Source: Tubulanus polymorphus (Eukaryota > Nemertea > Palaeonemertea > Tubulaniformes > Tubulanidae). From it: a stretch of 64,000 nucleotides of DNA. Shown here piece after piece: positions 1-12,634 of this stretch. A program made the position numbers and the translations under genes. How positions within the stretch are numbered: position 1 is the first letter of the stretch; every line of letters starts with the position of its first letter. The notes beneath the pieces are model-generated. The model was not told the DNA's origin. It saw only the letters and a program-made list of their open reading frames with translations, and searched no databases. The DNA lies in NCBI RefSeq assembly GCF_964204645.1, contig NC_134025.1, positions 13,523,001 through 13,587,000 of the forward strand, given 5' to 3'.

Positions 1-2881
1 AACTGCCAGAGAGATACAGAAGTATATGACATGTTAGAGACAAAGGGAATACTGTGCCTGCCGTATCCTGACATGATGATCGCAAACAATTGTCAGACTA
101 TATGAATCAATATCAATATATTAGCAGCTGGACTGGTGCTTGGAAGTACTGAAACACTGAAACGAATGGTGACAAATCTGGCTAAAAACCCGAGATATTT
201 GAGATGTGGAATTTTAATCTGCAACTTATATTCATGTTGGGAAAGTGTTTAGGGTTATTCATTATATGACATCATAACAAGAATTTTACAATATCATAAT
301 AAGGATTTGACAACATATGTACATAAACAAACAGAGGCACATGAATAAATGTATAAGGGAGGAAGGTGCTACATACGCGTTGCTATTGTATTTGCTGTCA
401 CCAAATATAGGCCTAACCGATATTAACTGGACACTGAGAGGCGAATATATTTTGTCATTTCATTTGCACAGAATTGATTAAAATAATTCATTTCCATAGT
501 TGAATTAATTCAGTGCAACTATTTCTTCATCTCAATTATCAGAGAGAAACCGAAACACAAGATAAAAGAAGAATCGTCATCCAGTAGATTTTCTGTTGTT
601 GTTCAAAGTCAGTGTACTGAACAATGGAATAGAAATTTAATTATGAGGGTCATGGTTTGAAAAATCTAATAAAAAGAGAAATTTGCAGTCTACGTGATCA
701 GGACAACTGTCCGCAAGAAGTGCTCCAAAGTCACAAAATAATATTGCTATTTGGCGAACGTGTCCCTGGCCTGCAATAGCGATACGTGTAATATGAAATT
801 GAAATAAAAGCATATGTGAAAGGATATGGCAATCAGTCATGTTACTGAATGCCACTGTATGAAATAGAAAGTCATTGGTCTTCAACTACTTTAAACATAG
901 CAATATTCACTTATGGCTTATAGCTGAAAGCTTATAACTTCGATGGCTATATGTCAACATGCTCAACTCCCAATTAATTGTTAATATCTATCTACCTATA
1001 ACCAAGAGGATGAAAAAGTTCCTGATTACAAAATCATTAGGCAAAACTTTCAAAAGGTTACAATGCTGCAAGGCTGATTTGGTAAACCAAAAAAATGGCT
1101 ACACTACAACATTCTGTCAGTGACTACTCTTGACTGAGATCTGAGGAAATGATCAATCTTGCTTCATTCTGTAAAATTCTACCTCCTCGAGATCATCCCC
1201 GGAGCCAGCGATGCTCTACTTGAACGTCTCGATCCATGATTCCAGTAGCTCAACAGAATATCTGACAGCTGGTTGACACTATTTTACGGAATACACGTGC
1301 ATCTGTTTGGCGGTGTGACACCGCACCACTGCCGCTGCTGTTATGATGGTAATTGAGTCAACTTAGATAGAAATCATGCACCCACGGGATGAACGTAACT
1401 GATGAGATTTACAGATTGCTTATTATGACATGGTGGCGAGTGGTCAGTGCACACAATGCTATGTCGTGCCATACTGAATTTATCACATTTATTGTTTTTT
1501 CATCTAGAAATGATGTCTATTGACAAACAGCACCAAGCAGTCACATGGTTTCCATGCTAACTCACTTGCGACTCCTTTCGATAATTTTTCTGATGACATG
1601 CTATGTTGTAATTATCCTTATAGCCTTTGGATTACTTTGAGGTTGGTGGCATTTGTCATTTGGCTTCCGCAGATATTAACCATCAAAAGATAAGCAAGCA
1701 CAAAATAGACTTTTTCTGAGAATCTTGATTAAAAAATCAAGTCATCACTGCTAATCAACATGTTACAACTACATCAAAGGATGCATGTTTCTTTTTCCAT
1801 AAACAGGCACAGACCTGCCAATTCTAGAATCGAGGATGATTAGCTTCCCTTTTTGGTACACAAAAAGGTAATAGATGAGATATTTTCATCGTGAACAAGA
1901 AAAAATAGGCCAGGTTCATATCAGTGCATTATGAGGAGCCTTACTGCTATATCTGCTATAATCTAAGCATTTTTAAAAAAAAGCAACATGAATGAATTTA
2001 ATTTCAAAATAAATATTCCATAATATTAAATGGCCGGTAAACATATTCCAATATAAACTGCTTTAACTGATTTGTTATATTTTCAGTTAAAAGAAAGTGT
2101 AAAATGTGGGTGTCTAAGATTTCACTTCTGAAATGAATTAGAGCTATTTTCAAAAGACTTCCAATACTTCGAAGTACTTCCAATTTATGCGATCAAAAAA
2201 ATATTCTAGTTCGTTCTTATTTCTTGGGACTTATTCTGTATCATTAACCAGTTATCATCAAAAAAGAAATTAAGCCAATAATTAAGCCAGACAAGTTAAC
2301 GATTTCAATCTTGAAATATTCAAAAACCCCTATGGACAATTTGCAACACGTTAGACCTCGTTGATTGACGCACCTATAAGCACCATCAAACAAAATATAA
2401 ATGAACCACGACTCTCTCGTATAATACCAGACATTTCCAGTGAACTGGACAACGCAATATCGACATCGACACGTGACTTCACATATAATCTTGTGATAAA
2501 TAATTCAAAATGCGACTAATCACGCTTCAATCCATTGTCAGTAACACATGACAAACACATGCGGCTGGTATTACATCGCTCATGAAATGATAACTAATTG
2601 CAATATGATAGGATTACATTTAAGCTATTGTAATTGTGACTGCTCTTAAGAAAAAAATATGCCAATATATGATATTTCCCGCTGAAAATATATTACACAA
2701 CCTAAATCCACATCAAAGTGAACATGTTATTGTCAGCTAATGTAGATGAAAATGCCCATTCTTTAACATTACATGGCTCTGGATCGAGATCAAATGGCTC
2801 AGCACACTACTCAGCAAGATTAGAAAATAATGTTCCCTATATTCTAAAATCTTTCTTCACTGCATCAAAGTAAATTCTAGA
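1..2881. other. No gene or repeat recognised
   Basis: AT-rich sequence with short, unsupported open frames only. There is no coding-like composition, no clear inverted repeat and no match to the other repeat families of this window. Confidence 0.6.
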
Positions 2882-3130
2882 TTAGAATAAAGCTACATTG
2901 CAGCGATAGTGGGTTTTCTGCATTGATGATTCTGTTACTTGAATTACTTGGAAGCAATAAAATCTGTATTGAAATGATTTTCCGAATTGAAGTTCCGTAG
3001 AATTTAATTGGTGCTGCCAACATTCACTATGCTGATTCACGCAATGACGGACCAGCGCAGGCAAATATGATGTTTAACACAACACAGTGAATTTATCTAT
3101 AGCTATGAACTGAAAAAATCTGAATGGTAT
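2882..3130 (+). repeat. Dispersed repeat G, copy 1
   Basis: It shares a diverged but collinear match with the reverse complement of 60,000-60,232. Both run through an AGCGATA..GGGTTTTCTGCATT block, a GGAGCAATAA or GGAAGCAATAA block, a GGTGCTSCCAACATT block and a TTTAACACAACAC block. The opening motif (GCAGCGATA then GGGTTTTCTGC) recurs alone near 26,345, 45,555, 52,580 and 56,420. It looks like a short non-autonomous element; no ends or target duplications could be fixed. Confidence 0.6.
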
Positions 3131-4499
3131 GAATTCAGGGAGGAAGATTTTTTCTGTAATGTGTAGTTATAAATCTTTATTGAATTGATTTGTCTGAATT
3201 GCAGTCAAGCCAGGCCCTCAAATCAGATCCTACCATCTATCCATAATGGCATGAACATGTCTCGATTGGCATGCAAAATGGCGAAAGTCTGGTTCAGTCT
3301 GGAGAACCTACGATATACACAGCTCGATTGAGCTTTTATGATGTTGATTTATCAAAATTGAGATATAGTATTTGTAGATCTAGTGATTTTAAGGACAATC
3401 TGATCATTTGATCAGAATCATATTTTCCATAAGGAACATTTCACTAAAGTCTCATAGCCGGGGTCGAAAGCCCGCATAGTAAACTTGAAAGCAATAAATC
3501 TTGATTGAATTGCATTGTTATCAGTAAACATCGCGTGCGGCCATCTATTGAAGGCATCCTGAAACTGGCAGTGGATTTGAGCTCAACAGAATCAGAAGGA
3601 ATAATAGTCGAGATTAAAATGAAAGTCTGTTTCAATGTAAGACATATTTGCATTTCAACTTCAATCTGTTTTGAATATGCATGCACTTTGATATACATGC
3701 AATCATTTAAATTCAAACTGATGACAAATTCACCCATGACTTGAATCTTTAGCTGCATTCACACTGCATTACTTAAAATCGTTCTACATTAGACCTTGGA
3801 GTAATCAGACTGATTTCTCCAAGATTAGAATTAGTTCGTGCCAATCTAGAACAGGCCCAGACCAACCAAAAAGGCCGATCAAGGTCCATTCTGAATCTCA
3901 GTTCAAGTTCCATTCTGAATTTCAGAATGGTCCATTTCTCCGTGTTAACTCCTTTGATTTAATTATGTTGTATGATCTATCAATCACAGTGTTGTGTCAA
4001 CTGGACCAGTGATAAAAGATGACTTGGAAAAAAGTGTGTGAAAGTAGGTTCCAGGTATAGGGGGTTGAAAATTTGAATGGATAGGGTGATACCCCAGTGA
4101 AGGAGGCTTTTGTTGGACACCTACCTTGCACTTCTAGTACATATACGTCGTTACTCCAAAACAAATCTGGTGTCAAGTGAGAGTAAAAAGCCATTTCAAA
4201 AGCGTTTGAAGAATGTGGCAATGAGTGCCCCAAGAAAGGGGGAAAAACAAACTAGGCTATCTAAAGCGATGGTAGAATGGCCACATTCAGACATGATGTA
4301 CAAATTCCAAAGATTAAAATGCACATCTGATGATGTTTTCTAGATTGATTTTGAAATGTTGTCCTCTGCTTCTTTTTTTAATTTTTGAATAATAAATTTT
4401 GCTTTCAATTTTCAAATTTTACTGAGTGGGTTTTAATCATGGAAAATTATATAATGATGGAATATTTGATTATAGATCATTTTACTGCTTCATGAAATA
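3131..4499. other. No gene; one MITE-like end
   Basis: Open frames at 3,444-3,758 (minus) and 4,110-4,343 (plus) have no recognisable domain. GCTGCATTCACACTGCA near 3,752 is the reverse complement of a motif near 19,832-19,851 (CTGCAGTGTGAATGCAGC). AATCTAGAACAGGCC is shared by 3,844 and 19,520. This suggests two decayed copies of one MITE family. Confidence 0.4.
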
Positions 4500-4640
4500 A
4501 ATCTTAAATTGCGGACTGAAGCCAACAGAAAGTATACTTTTGAATATATTTTCTTGTTTATCCATGTTTTGCAGTTGTTATAATATTGCATATAATCAGA
4601 TCTGATAGATACCGCCAACGATTACTTCACAGAATAACTT
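4500..4640 (+). repeat. Dispersed repeat D, copy 1
   Basis: About 140 bp is collinear with 12,232-12,372. Shared blocks are GGACTGAAG, then AGAAAGTATA with TTTTTGAA or TTTTGAA, then a CATGTTTTG or CGTGTTTTG block, and finally CCAACGATTA. The copies are clearly diverged. The second copy lies inside the insertion that interrupts the 10.6 kb family C element. Confidence 0.5.
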
Positions 4641-5863
4641 AACCTCAGAGAATAGATAGCTTAATTATTTCCATTATCTCCTACAACGTCATGGGATTTA
4701 GAATAAGAATTAAACCCTTGGATTTATATTTTATCATGGAGTTTAAGAAACTGAATAAAAAATTTAGAAAATAATTATTTTCAAATCATGTACCTGCATC
4801 AACAAGGACTGAAATCATAGACCGATGAAAATGTTGTCGTATGAAATTTCATGATCTCATAGAAAAAATGAATCCGCTACTGTATAAAATCATTAGATTT
4901 TTAAAAACGAACAGATCCATATCGCATTAGCTCAAGGAGTTGAATTAATACTGCGAATTAGACGATTCATCAAGACATAACACAGTGAAAATCTCCTTAC
5001 GTGATTTCCGGTGTGTTTAACTCATTAGATGCGATGCACTGCATCTATTTTTCATCGTCAACTACCACCGGCAACGAGAAGAAATATCACCATCGAACAA
5101 GAAATCTAAGAAGCATACGTTCATGCCTGGGTGTACACACACACAGAATATTCCATTTCATTGCACCATATAACTGATCAGTTATAATACGCTGAACAAT
5201 TTCTAAAATTTATGTAAAAACACACTACGTTTCAAATTTTTAAGCACAGGATTCATATTTAGCAAGTGTGATATAATGTAATCCCAAGATATTTGATGTT
5301 GGAGGAAAAATTAGCTACACTCAAAACTTATCCTATCAATGTCATTCATGTGATTTATCTATCAAACAGACACTATTTTCAAGTAATGTAATAACAGCTT
5401 ATTGGAGCATGAGACAGATTCAGTTATAATGTATAAATTATATCTAGGTCCGTACGAACATTCCTGCGAGTCTAGAAAATTAAATTTGCAGCACACAGAT
5501 AAAAGCAGTGGTCATAATTTTAAATGTCAATTGTTTTTTTCGATAACTTAAGAATAAAAAGATACGGTCTTTGTGTGGATGTACTCAATAGAAATACATT
5601 CATATAGTTATCATTGATTTTTGCCACCATTGATAATGATGAAAATTAGCTTGATGAAAGTTACAGATCATAAAAAGGTAGAAACACTTACTGTTCACGA
5701 ATTGTGTCAGTTTATCCATGCACCAGCTAGGCTGTATATAAAAATGTTTGATATTGTAATGAATCTGTGCAAAATGTGAATGGAATTCCAATCCAGTGTT
5801 GTTTTTGTTGTCAGTAGAGCTTGCAATTAAATTCCTGTGTGTCACCACCAAGCATCTAACCAG
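4641..5863. other. No gene or repeat recognised
   Basis: AT-rich non-coding sequence. The minus frame at 5,600-5,896 is mostly the shadow of the candidate exon that follows. Confidence 0.5.
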
Positions 5864-6026
5864 CAGCTGCAAGTTTTGAGCCACACTCTGCAGCAATCAG
5901 GCACGATTACAGCACTGCGAGCACAGCATCTGGCAGAACTCTTCACCGTCAGTCACGTGCTGTTGCGCGATCATCCAATTGCCACTCGGCATACACGTGA
6001 CGTAACAACCAATGAAGAAATGGAAA
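5864..6026 (+). CDS. Candidate internal exon, unknown protein
   Basis: The plus-strand frame stays open from 5,831 (after a TAA at 5,828) to 6,034. It is richer in GC than the flanks and reads as a plausible globular or helical segment: Gln/Leu-rich (QQLQVLSHTLQQSG), then TALRAQHLAELFTVSHVLL, then RDHPIATRHTRD. It ends at a strong donor, AAA|GTAAGT at 6,026/6,027, just before the in-frame stop. A CAG at 5,861-5,863, preceded by a weak pyrimidine tract and CTAAC, would serve as acceptor in the right phase. The protein family is not recognised and no neighbouring exon was found. This is the best candidate for host coding sequence here, but chance is not excluded. Confidence 0.35.
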
Positions 6027-6796
6027 GTAAGTAAGTTAGGAAGTAAGTCCACCCAAGACACACTTATTCATCATCTAACACTAAACATATAGCTATATAA
6101 TCCACTATGAATACATAAGAGATAATGTTGTTTCGTGGTCTTTTATGACTTATTCAAGACATCAACTGCAGAATCTAAAGGCTCCGGCGCAGCACTAACT
6201 AATTACATATTTATAACGTGTATTGCCTCATTGATACGCTGAAATGGACATTTCATCCTTTTGTGCATATAGACAACACTGATATCAGCCAGTATTGATA
6301 TATTGGTGTATTCATCATTATTGCCACAGGTGATACAAACATGTGTGAGACAATAAAAAACACCTACACTAACTGCAACCTATAGATCACGATTCTAATG
6401 CAGATGGTTGAGAAAAAAACTATATTTTTACAAATAATGATCATCGTTGATAACATATTGATAACATATGATTTTACCCAAAATAATTTTGTCTTTACCC
6501 TGCATGCATCCAATAACATTTTCTTGTTATATGCATGCATTTTCATACTACCACTAGTTAGACCACTCTAAATTGTTCCGTACCTGGAACAGACAAATTT
6601 AGAATGATTCAAGCCTTCCTTACTTGCTTGGTTTCGATAACCTCCAGCTGAAGCCAAGCCACACGGCGGGAAGAAGTCAAAGCCTGGCACGCAAGGATCT
6701 GAGCCAATGAGTATTTTGTATTTTCCTTATAATAGGCTAGCAGGCTCTTCTTTATGTGCAGTTTTGTTTTGTCTTGTATTGTAGTATTGTCTCTTT
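6027..6796. other. No gene or repeat recognised
   Basis: AT-rich. If the preceding exon is real this would be its downstream intron. No coding signal was seen. Confidence 0.45.
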
Positions 6797-6965
6797 TATA
6801 AGCCACGATCAAACAGAGACGATTTGGCCTGGGCCATATTGGCACGGATCAGGTCCGAGTCAAATTTGGCCCGAGAACGGGTTTACACGCAAACCGCTTT
6901 CTCGATACTAAACAAAGCTCAAAGTTTCAATTCAAACACAATCATTTGTCCCATGCTAAAATTAG
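6797..6965 (+). mobile_element. Truncated MITE of the 16,282 family
   Basis: It opens with AGCCACGATCAAACAGAGAC, a decayed form of the terminal repeat at 16,282. It continues through the same GATTTGGCC..GGGCC, TTGGCACGGATCAGG and CTCGATACTAA blocks. The right half is missing and it abuts the Harbinger-type copy that starts at about 6,966. Confidence 0.65.
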
Positions 6966-7246
6966 AAAAAGCTTTTCTAATAGAAATATATTTCCTAATA
7001 ATTCAAAATAATTCAAATTTATTCTCAAAATGCTTATCACGTAACCATCTGAGCCGTTGCAGTTGCCAGTAATCGTAACCGACATAAGCAGGGAAGAAAC
7101 TGGGAGGATCTCGTATCTCGCTAGTTGGCCTCAGTTGCTGTGAATCGGAGTGCAGTCGACATAAGCTGGGCTGCGATCACGGTTGCTCTCAGTTGCGTCA
7201 GTAGGAGTCGGTAGGCGTCGCATTGCTTGTCGACATAAGCCAGCCT
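6966..7246 (+). mobile_element. Harbinger-type MITE, family A copy 1 (right part)
   Basis: The right end is GTCGACATAAGCCAGCCT at 7,229-7,246, followed by TTAA. Internal blocks (CGACATAAGCAGGGAA, CGACATAAGCTGGGCTGCG, TCGGTAGGCGTCGC) match the copies ending at 37,752 and 44,414. The left part, from TTTTCTAATAGAAATATATT, is shared only with the 37.5 kb copy. PIF/Harbinger elements use 3-bp TWA target sites; the superfamily call rests on MADF coding remains in sister copies. Confidence 0.7.
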
Positions 7247-7426
7247 TTAAGCTAGGGGACACACTAGACAAATTCTGTTGCAGAAAAGGTGAAAATTCTG
7301 AACAAATCAATATATCAGTGTTAGCGATTTTCAGGGACGATCGAAATTGCAAGCTTGCAACCCAAAATTGGCAAGATCAACAATTTTGGATATTTTTGCT
7401 GGAGATTTCAATGCTAGTTGCTATTA

Positions 7427-8564
7427 GCAAAGTGGAATTTCAAATTTGAAATCGAAGTTTTAAGAAATTTTGGGAATTATAAGATTTGGCGATTGGTTAG
7501 GGGATACAGGGTTCGACTGTAAATAGTGGTTTAATTTTTTTAATGAAAATTGTCAATAATGATAACTTGCGACCGACTTCATTTCACTTTTCCCTCCAAG
7601 CTGGTCTGCAACTTCATTGCCTCAACGGTTGAGGAAAGAGCTCTTCTGATGTCTGCTTCATCATGACTTAGGAGCATATCGTGTGGCCTAGCCCAGTCGG
7701 TTTGGCTGCTACTCGATATCCTCTCAACCCAGACTCAAGTTCTGGGTTGAAGGCAGTAGACTTCATTTGAAATAACTTGTTTATGTCATTCTGATTCATG
7801 AATTACGCATGTGTTTTGCATGTTGTATTTTCTTATTTTTAAATTTTAAACTTGTGTTTTGTATATAGTATTTCCTTGTTGTAAAATTTGTTGAATTTTG
7901 GAATTTCGTATGTAATATTTAACACAAGGATCAATAAAGAACTGAATTGAATTGTCACCTGATACACATGCCATCAGAGGATGCAGAGCCGTATATGACA
8001 GCTATGCTATTATAAATTGCTAATCAGGATTGTTCTTATGAAACCTGCATACCCCTAATACCGAAAATATTTTCTAAAACATTTGAATATTGAAATTATA
8101 TGTTTACACATTTCTATATTGGTCGCTGATTAAATTCATGCCGGCCCTACACAGATTGTAGATAGCTTTGTCATTCCACCAGCATCCCCATGTCAGGGTC
8201 TTACTTTTATATCAGACTTCCATGTATACATCCGCCATTTTGATCGAATAATCCGATTTACTTCTCATTTCTATTTACGCCTGCCGCTTCTGATATAATC
8301 ATACATCCATTACTATTACAATACGTCTTCTAATTATATGATATTCAATGCAATATAATATTTCGACGTTCAAATAGGGTTCATTATATAATCACAGGAA
8401 GACATTCTACATCTTTGTCAATAATATTTTGCCAAATAACTTGTATGTGATCACATAGACCTGTGACGTTTTACACATCCATTTACCGTTGTGATTTGTA
8501 AAATGATGGTGAATGGTTAACATTGTTTAGGTTTCATAATGGTAACATTTTATAAGGCGTCAAA
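7427..8564 (+). mobile_element. Family B element, copy 1
   Basis: It is collinear with 13,684-14,851 and 50,884-52,026 over about 1.1 kb, ending in ATAAGGCGTCAAAA. The left end is truncated at about 7,427, so the left TTTGACGCCT motif is absent. It also lacks the GC-rich CCCGGGCCCGGG tract of the other copies. Around 7,930-7,955 it contains AATAAAG and GAATTGAATTG, a tail typical of non-LTR retroelements, so part of it may derive from a LINE or SINE 3' end. Confidence 0.7.
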
Positions 8565-9913
8565 AAATGTCGACAGATAATCGTTCTACCCTGACAGTGG
8601 TGTGGCTTTGGCCTTAAGCTAAGTATGAATATAAATCTTGAAATCTACGTTGCTTTACAAATTTCAAACCACTAGGAGCAATTTGATTCCATGTAAAGTA
8701 TGACCTGAATTGAAACTGTTCGATATCATTCCCTGTTCAATATGGCTGCAAGTTTGATAGTAAAAAAGGTTTATTCTAAGAAATTAAATGTCACTGAAGT
8801 TGGAATGGATCTCTTCAGAAAATTGGAGAAAGGCAGGAACCGAAAATATTTACATAAGGAGCCTGATAGCACCTTTAATAAAAATGCCAGTGTAGTGTTA
8901 TACGATATGGCTTTTAGTGAATTTATTTTCTGCCAATGGTAATCTGCTTGCAACAACACTGTTGATTGTTCAAATGGCTTACCTCTCGGCACTGTTCATT
9001 CGATGTTATACAGTTCCATCCCGGTCATGGAATTGTCCCTTTTTTCACCATTCTCAACGAGCTGATCCTCACGTCGCTCCGATGTCAATGATGAACAATA
9101 AGAGGCTTAGCATAAATTCGATACTGGGTACACATGTTTACGTAACGGCTCTAGAAATAGAAGAACAAAAACCCTGATTTTCACTTAACTTGAACAGGTT
9201 TTTAACATAAACTACTTCACACTCTTTATGAAAATGGAATCACTAAATCACTAAAATGTTTCACATATCACAGAATGTAAACATCAATAATGCTGATATC
9301 ATTTTTCAAACATGTGAATAACTGTCAAAGCGATCGAAGATCTTATTGAATCAATTAAATAAATTGCCCGTGGGCAAAGTGTGGTTTACCTTGAAAGCTA
9401 GAGGTTGTTTGGAGCGAGGGCATTGTTTATGAAAAATCTTTTTAATTCGTAAGTTTATTCTATAAGTTTATATCGTATTTTATATTTCTCAAAGAATTAT
9501 TTTGTAGAAGTATTTTGTTTACGGTCCACGTACACAATTTCATAGGGTACAGGTCGGTAGGGAATCTATATTTTATATTTTGAAAAAATATCTTGCACAA
9601 TATGAAAAAATATTCAAATAAAATTCATACGATGTTACCAATCAGAGGGTGGTTGAATATTGAAAGTATTGGAAACCTCTTACAAAGTAGGGCCGCGGAG
9701 GATAAAATACCGGTACCGTAAAAAATCGGCGTATGTAAGTAGATCGTTTTAAATCCTGGATTTTATACCACTAAAATATTCAGAGCTCGACCTATACAGA
9801 GTTTGCTGCTAACTATTTTTAGGTAACAAGAAATTACAATTTATTACAAATTCTATCAAACAGAAAACACAGCGCGTATCTTCTGCTATGAAAGTTTAAA
9901 TTTTCATATCAAA
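8565..9913. other. No gene recognised
   Basis: AT-rich, with short overlapping open frames around 8,742-9,177 on both strands that show no recognisable domain or splice context. Confidence 0.45.
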
Positions 9914-9951
9914 CGTGTGTGTGTGTGTGTGTGTGCGCGTGCACGTGTGCG
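9914..9951 (+). repeat. TG/CG dinucleotide microsatellite
   Basis: A run of GTGTGTG grades into GCGCGTGCACGTGTGCG. The alternating purine-pyrimidine pattern is prone to Z-DNA. Confidence 0.9.
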
Positions 9952-9965
9952 TCATCTATTCAAGA

Positions 9966-10344
9966 TTTTGAACCATTTGAATTTTAAAGTTTATGACTAA
10001 TTACGAATGACGCTAACTAGCGGTGATAATTTGTACTATGTGTATGTGATCTCTTATTGGCTGGAACCCCTGTGCTCAGTTCCGTCGCGTCGCAGATGAG
10101 CTTACGTCGGTTGCGATCGAAAGCAACTGTCCGCCTACCGCAGGCCCGAGTAGAACAACATGGGCAACTAGCCGGATACGACTTGCGACGAGTCGGTAGG
10201 CATCGGGTTGCCGTCGCAAGCCGGCTTATGTCAAGCCAATAGAGCAGCAACTGGCGGCCTCTCATAGGCCGCTAGTTGCCACTAATCGGCGATAAACCAG
10301 TTGCATCGGTAGGCGCCGCATTGCTTGTCGACATAAGCCAGTCT
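9966..10344 (+). mobile_element. Harbinger-type MITE, family A copy 2
   Basis: It matches the reverse complement of the left half of the 43.3-44.4 kb copy, including TGACGCTAACTAGCGGT and TTATTGGCTGGAACCCC, then the GGCCGCTAGTTGC and GGCGATAAACC blocks. It ends in the terminal repeat GTCGACATAAGCCAGTCT at 10,327-10,344, followed by TAA. At 10,093-10,097 it carries the uninterrupted CAGAT site that is split by a hAT-like element in the 43.3 kb copy. The left terminus is not preserved. Confidence 0.7.
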
Positions 10345-10689
10345 TAAGTGAATGTTCACTTACTTGTCAATCAAAACAATCACCCGGGTATTAAAATGAA
10401 GCAAAACCTATGACAGATATGTGAAATAATTATATTCTCACCAGCAATGAGCATTTGGAATTCGTGAGTGTAAAGCAATGAAACTTTCACCATTATGGCC
10501 TTTCCATAATTATTTTAGTAGTACCGGAATTCCCCGTATATCCCAAAAACAGCCAATCACATTCGCTCGCAGAGATGACTCCCCCAATCGAGGTCATTGC
10601 AATTTTACACGCTAGAGCTAACTAGGGGTCCAGGGACACCATGCCCACTTGGGAAGTGGTTTCAAATGCTCAACAATCTAACAATTTCA

Positions 10690-11300
10690 ATATTCAACGC
10701 CCCTGGACCCATATACAAAAACCAAAGACCTTGAAACCCACCACAATCATAGAACATTTCAGCAGCTACGATTTTGTAATTGATTGTGATAACAAAATAT
10801 GCCACGTTACCAATCTAATATGGAAATACTAAGTTGCTTTACTATTCAACGCCCCCTGGTGACCATATGCAAAACTCAATGACCTTGAAACTCTCCACAA
10901 TCATAGAACATGTCATGACTTACAACTTTGCAATTGATCATGGTAACAAGATATGCCTAGGTACCAATCTAATAAGGAAATACTAAGTTATTCTACTATT
11001 CAATGCCCCCTGGTGACCATATAGAATAACTAATGTCCTTAAAACTCACCACAATCATAGATGATGTCCTGAGCTACAACTTTGCAATTGATTGTGATTA
11101 CAAAATATGCATAGGTACAAATATAATATAGAAATACTAAGTTATTGTATTATTCAACGCCTCCTGGTGGCCATATACAAAAACCAATGACCTGAAAACT
11201 CACCAAAATCATAGAACATGTTATGGGCTACAACTTTCCAATTGATTGTAGTAACACAATATGCTTAGGTATCAATATAATGTCGAAAAACTTTTTCCCA
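10690..11300 (+). repeat. ~155-bp tandem repeat inside family C
   Basis: Unit starts near 10,698, 10,848, 11,003 and 11,157 each carry CAACGCCCCCTGGTGACCAT or a close variant. AATGACCTTGAAACTCACC, TACAACTTTGCAATTGATC and TAGGTACCAATCTAATA follow at constant spacing. Confidence 0.9.
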
Positions 11301-12231
11301 CCTACGAATGAGTACTGATGACACCAAGATGGCCTCCAATTGCGTCATAATTGGCTGATCAAGAATACCTGTCTCAGGTATAAAACATCCCTTTCCAAAG
11401 AATACCCAATTTTTCTTAAGCTGATGGGTCCTTTGGGGGTTCAAATATATACAAACCATCAAGGTAATTGATCAAAGCGTCTTCAAAATTTCTCTCAAAA
11501 ACTTCAATAAAGGACCATGGGTCCAGTTAGTCAGTAACCTGTCAGTGGTTTAGTTTCACCATCGGATATTTTCACAAACCACAGTCAGGAATGGGAAGGA
11601 CATTTTTGTATGAAATCTTCGTCAGCCAATTTGACTGACGAGTAATTTGCCTGGCATTTCATTGTCTCTTAAGATATCTGTCTAATTTTTGTTGTAATCG
11701 ACGCACAACAGATTCGTAGTTTGTCTGATACCTATAACACCTCACCTGACGATCTTAATCCATGTGCAAATCGGCCGTAAAGTGAGAGTAAATTTCCGTC
11801 CAGTCAACAGCTGCCATTTTGAAAATTACTGGAGGTGCTGGCACCTGTGGACTGAGGCCAGGACAACAGCACAAACTAACAAAGCGAAACGACGAAATTA
11901 AAAAAAATTAAGAAATCAATACTTATTCACATTTTTCTTTTACCAGAAATTTATTATTTCATTATTTGTTATGGAAAACACGAAGATTTGAAATAAAAGT
12001 TGGAAAACCATCAAAAATAAAAATTGTCGTTTCGTCTTGGAAGTTTTATATAAATCCTTGTAGGTCCCCTTGTCTTATCATGCCACATGTGCAATACAGA
12101 GAAATGGCGGCCAATGGCGAAATTTGTGGAGAAATTAATTAATTTCTCAAAATAATGTTGATTAATCACTCGAAACATACATAAAATTGGATTATTTCGA
12201 AAGGTACCTGTGTTAGTTTGTGAATAAAGCC

Positions 12232-12372
12232 ATTAATTGTGGACTGAAGTGAATAGAAAGTATATTTTTGAAGTGTTACTTTTTTCAACCGTGTTTTGGT
12301 CCTTGTCATCCCTAACGTTGGTATAAGCCCATCCGATTATAAAAAGCTTACCACCAACGATTAGGTAACTAA
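12232..12372 (+). repeat. Dispersed repeat D, copy 2
   Basis: Collinear with 4,500-4,640 (shared GGACTGAAG, AGAAAGTATA, CGTGTTTTG or CATGTTTTG, and CCAACGATTA blocks). Confidence 0.5.
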
Positions 12373-12544
12373 CTAGGGTCCAGTAGGATCAACTGAGTAC
12401 ATTTTACATTTGAGCACAAAAATGGATTTGTTCTCGATTTGAAATAACGTATAAACAGCTAATAAAGATGAAACATGGTGCACTGTGTAGTAGAAGCATG
12501 TTCAACTTTGATGATATACATGTTACTGGGTTTCCCTATTACTG

Positions 12545-12634
12545 CTTGATAATGATGTCACTGGAAAAGCCCTTCTAAAGAGCTTTCCAAGTGATACCCT
12601 CCTGAAGGGCTTTCCCTGTGATGTCATCATCAAG
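12545..12634. repeat. Long imperfect hairpin
   Basis: Arms of about 31 nt lie at 12,545-12,575 and 12,604-12,634. The pairing core is ATGATGTCACTGG with GCCCTTC against GAAGGGC with TGTGATGTCATCAT. The loop of about 28 nt is centred on AGAGCTTTCC. Confidence 0.75.

Noticed and set aside
7131-7352. Open frames at the Harbinger-type copies (e.g. 7,131-7,352, 10,057-10,265, 17,493-17,756)
   Set aside because: They follow GC-rich MITE interiors and differ between copies, with no MADF or transposase motif in those frames.
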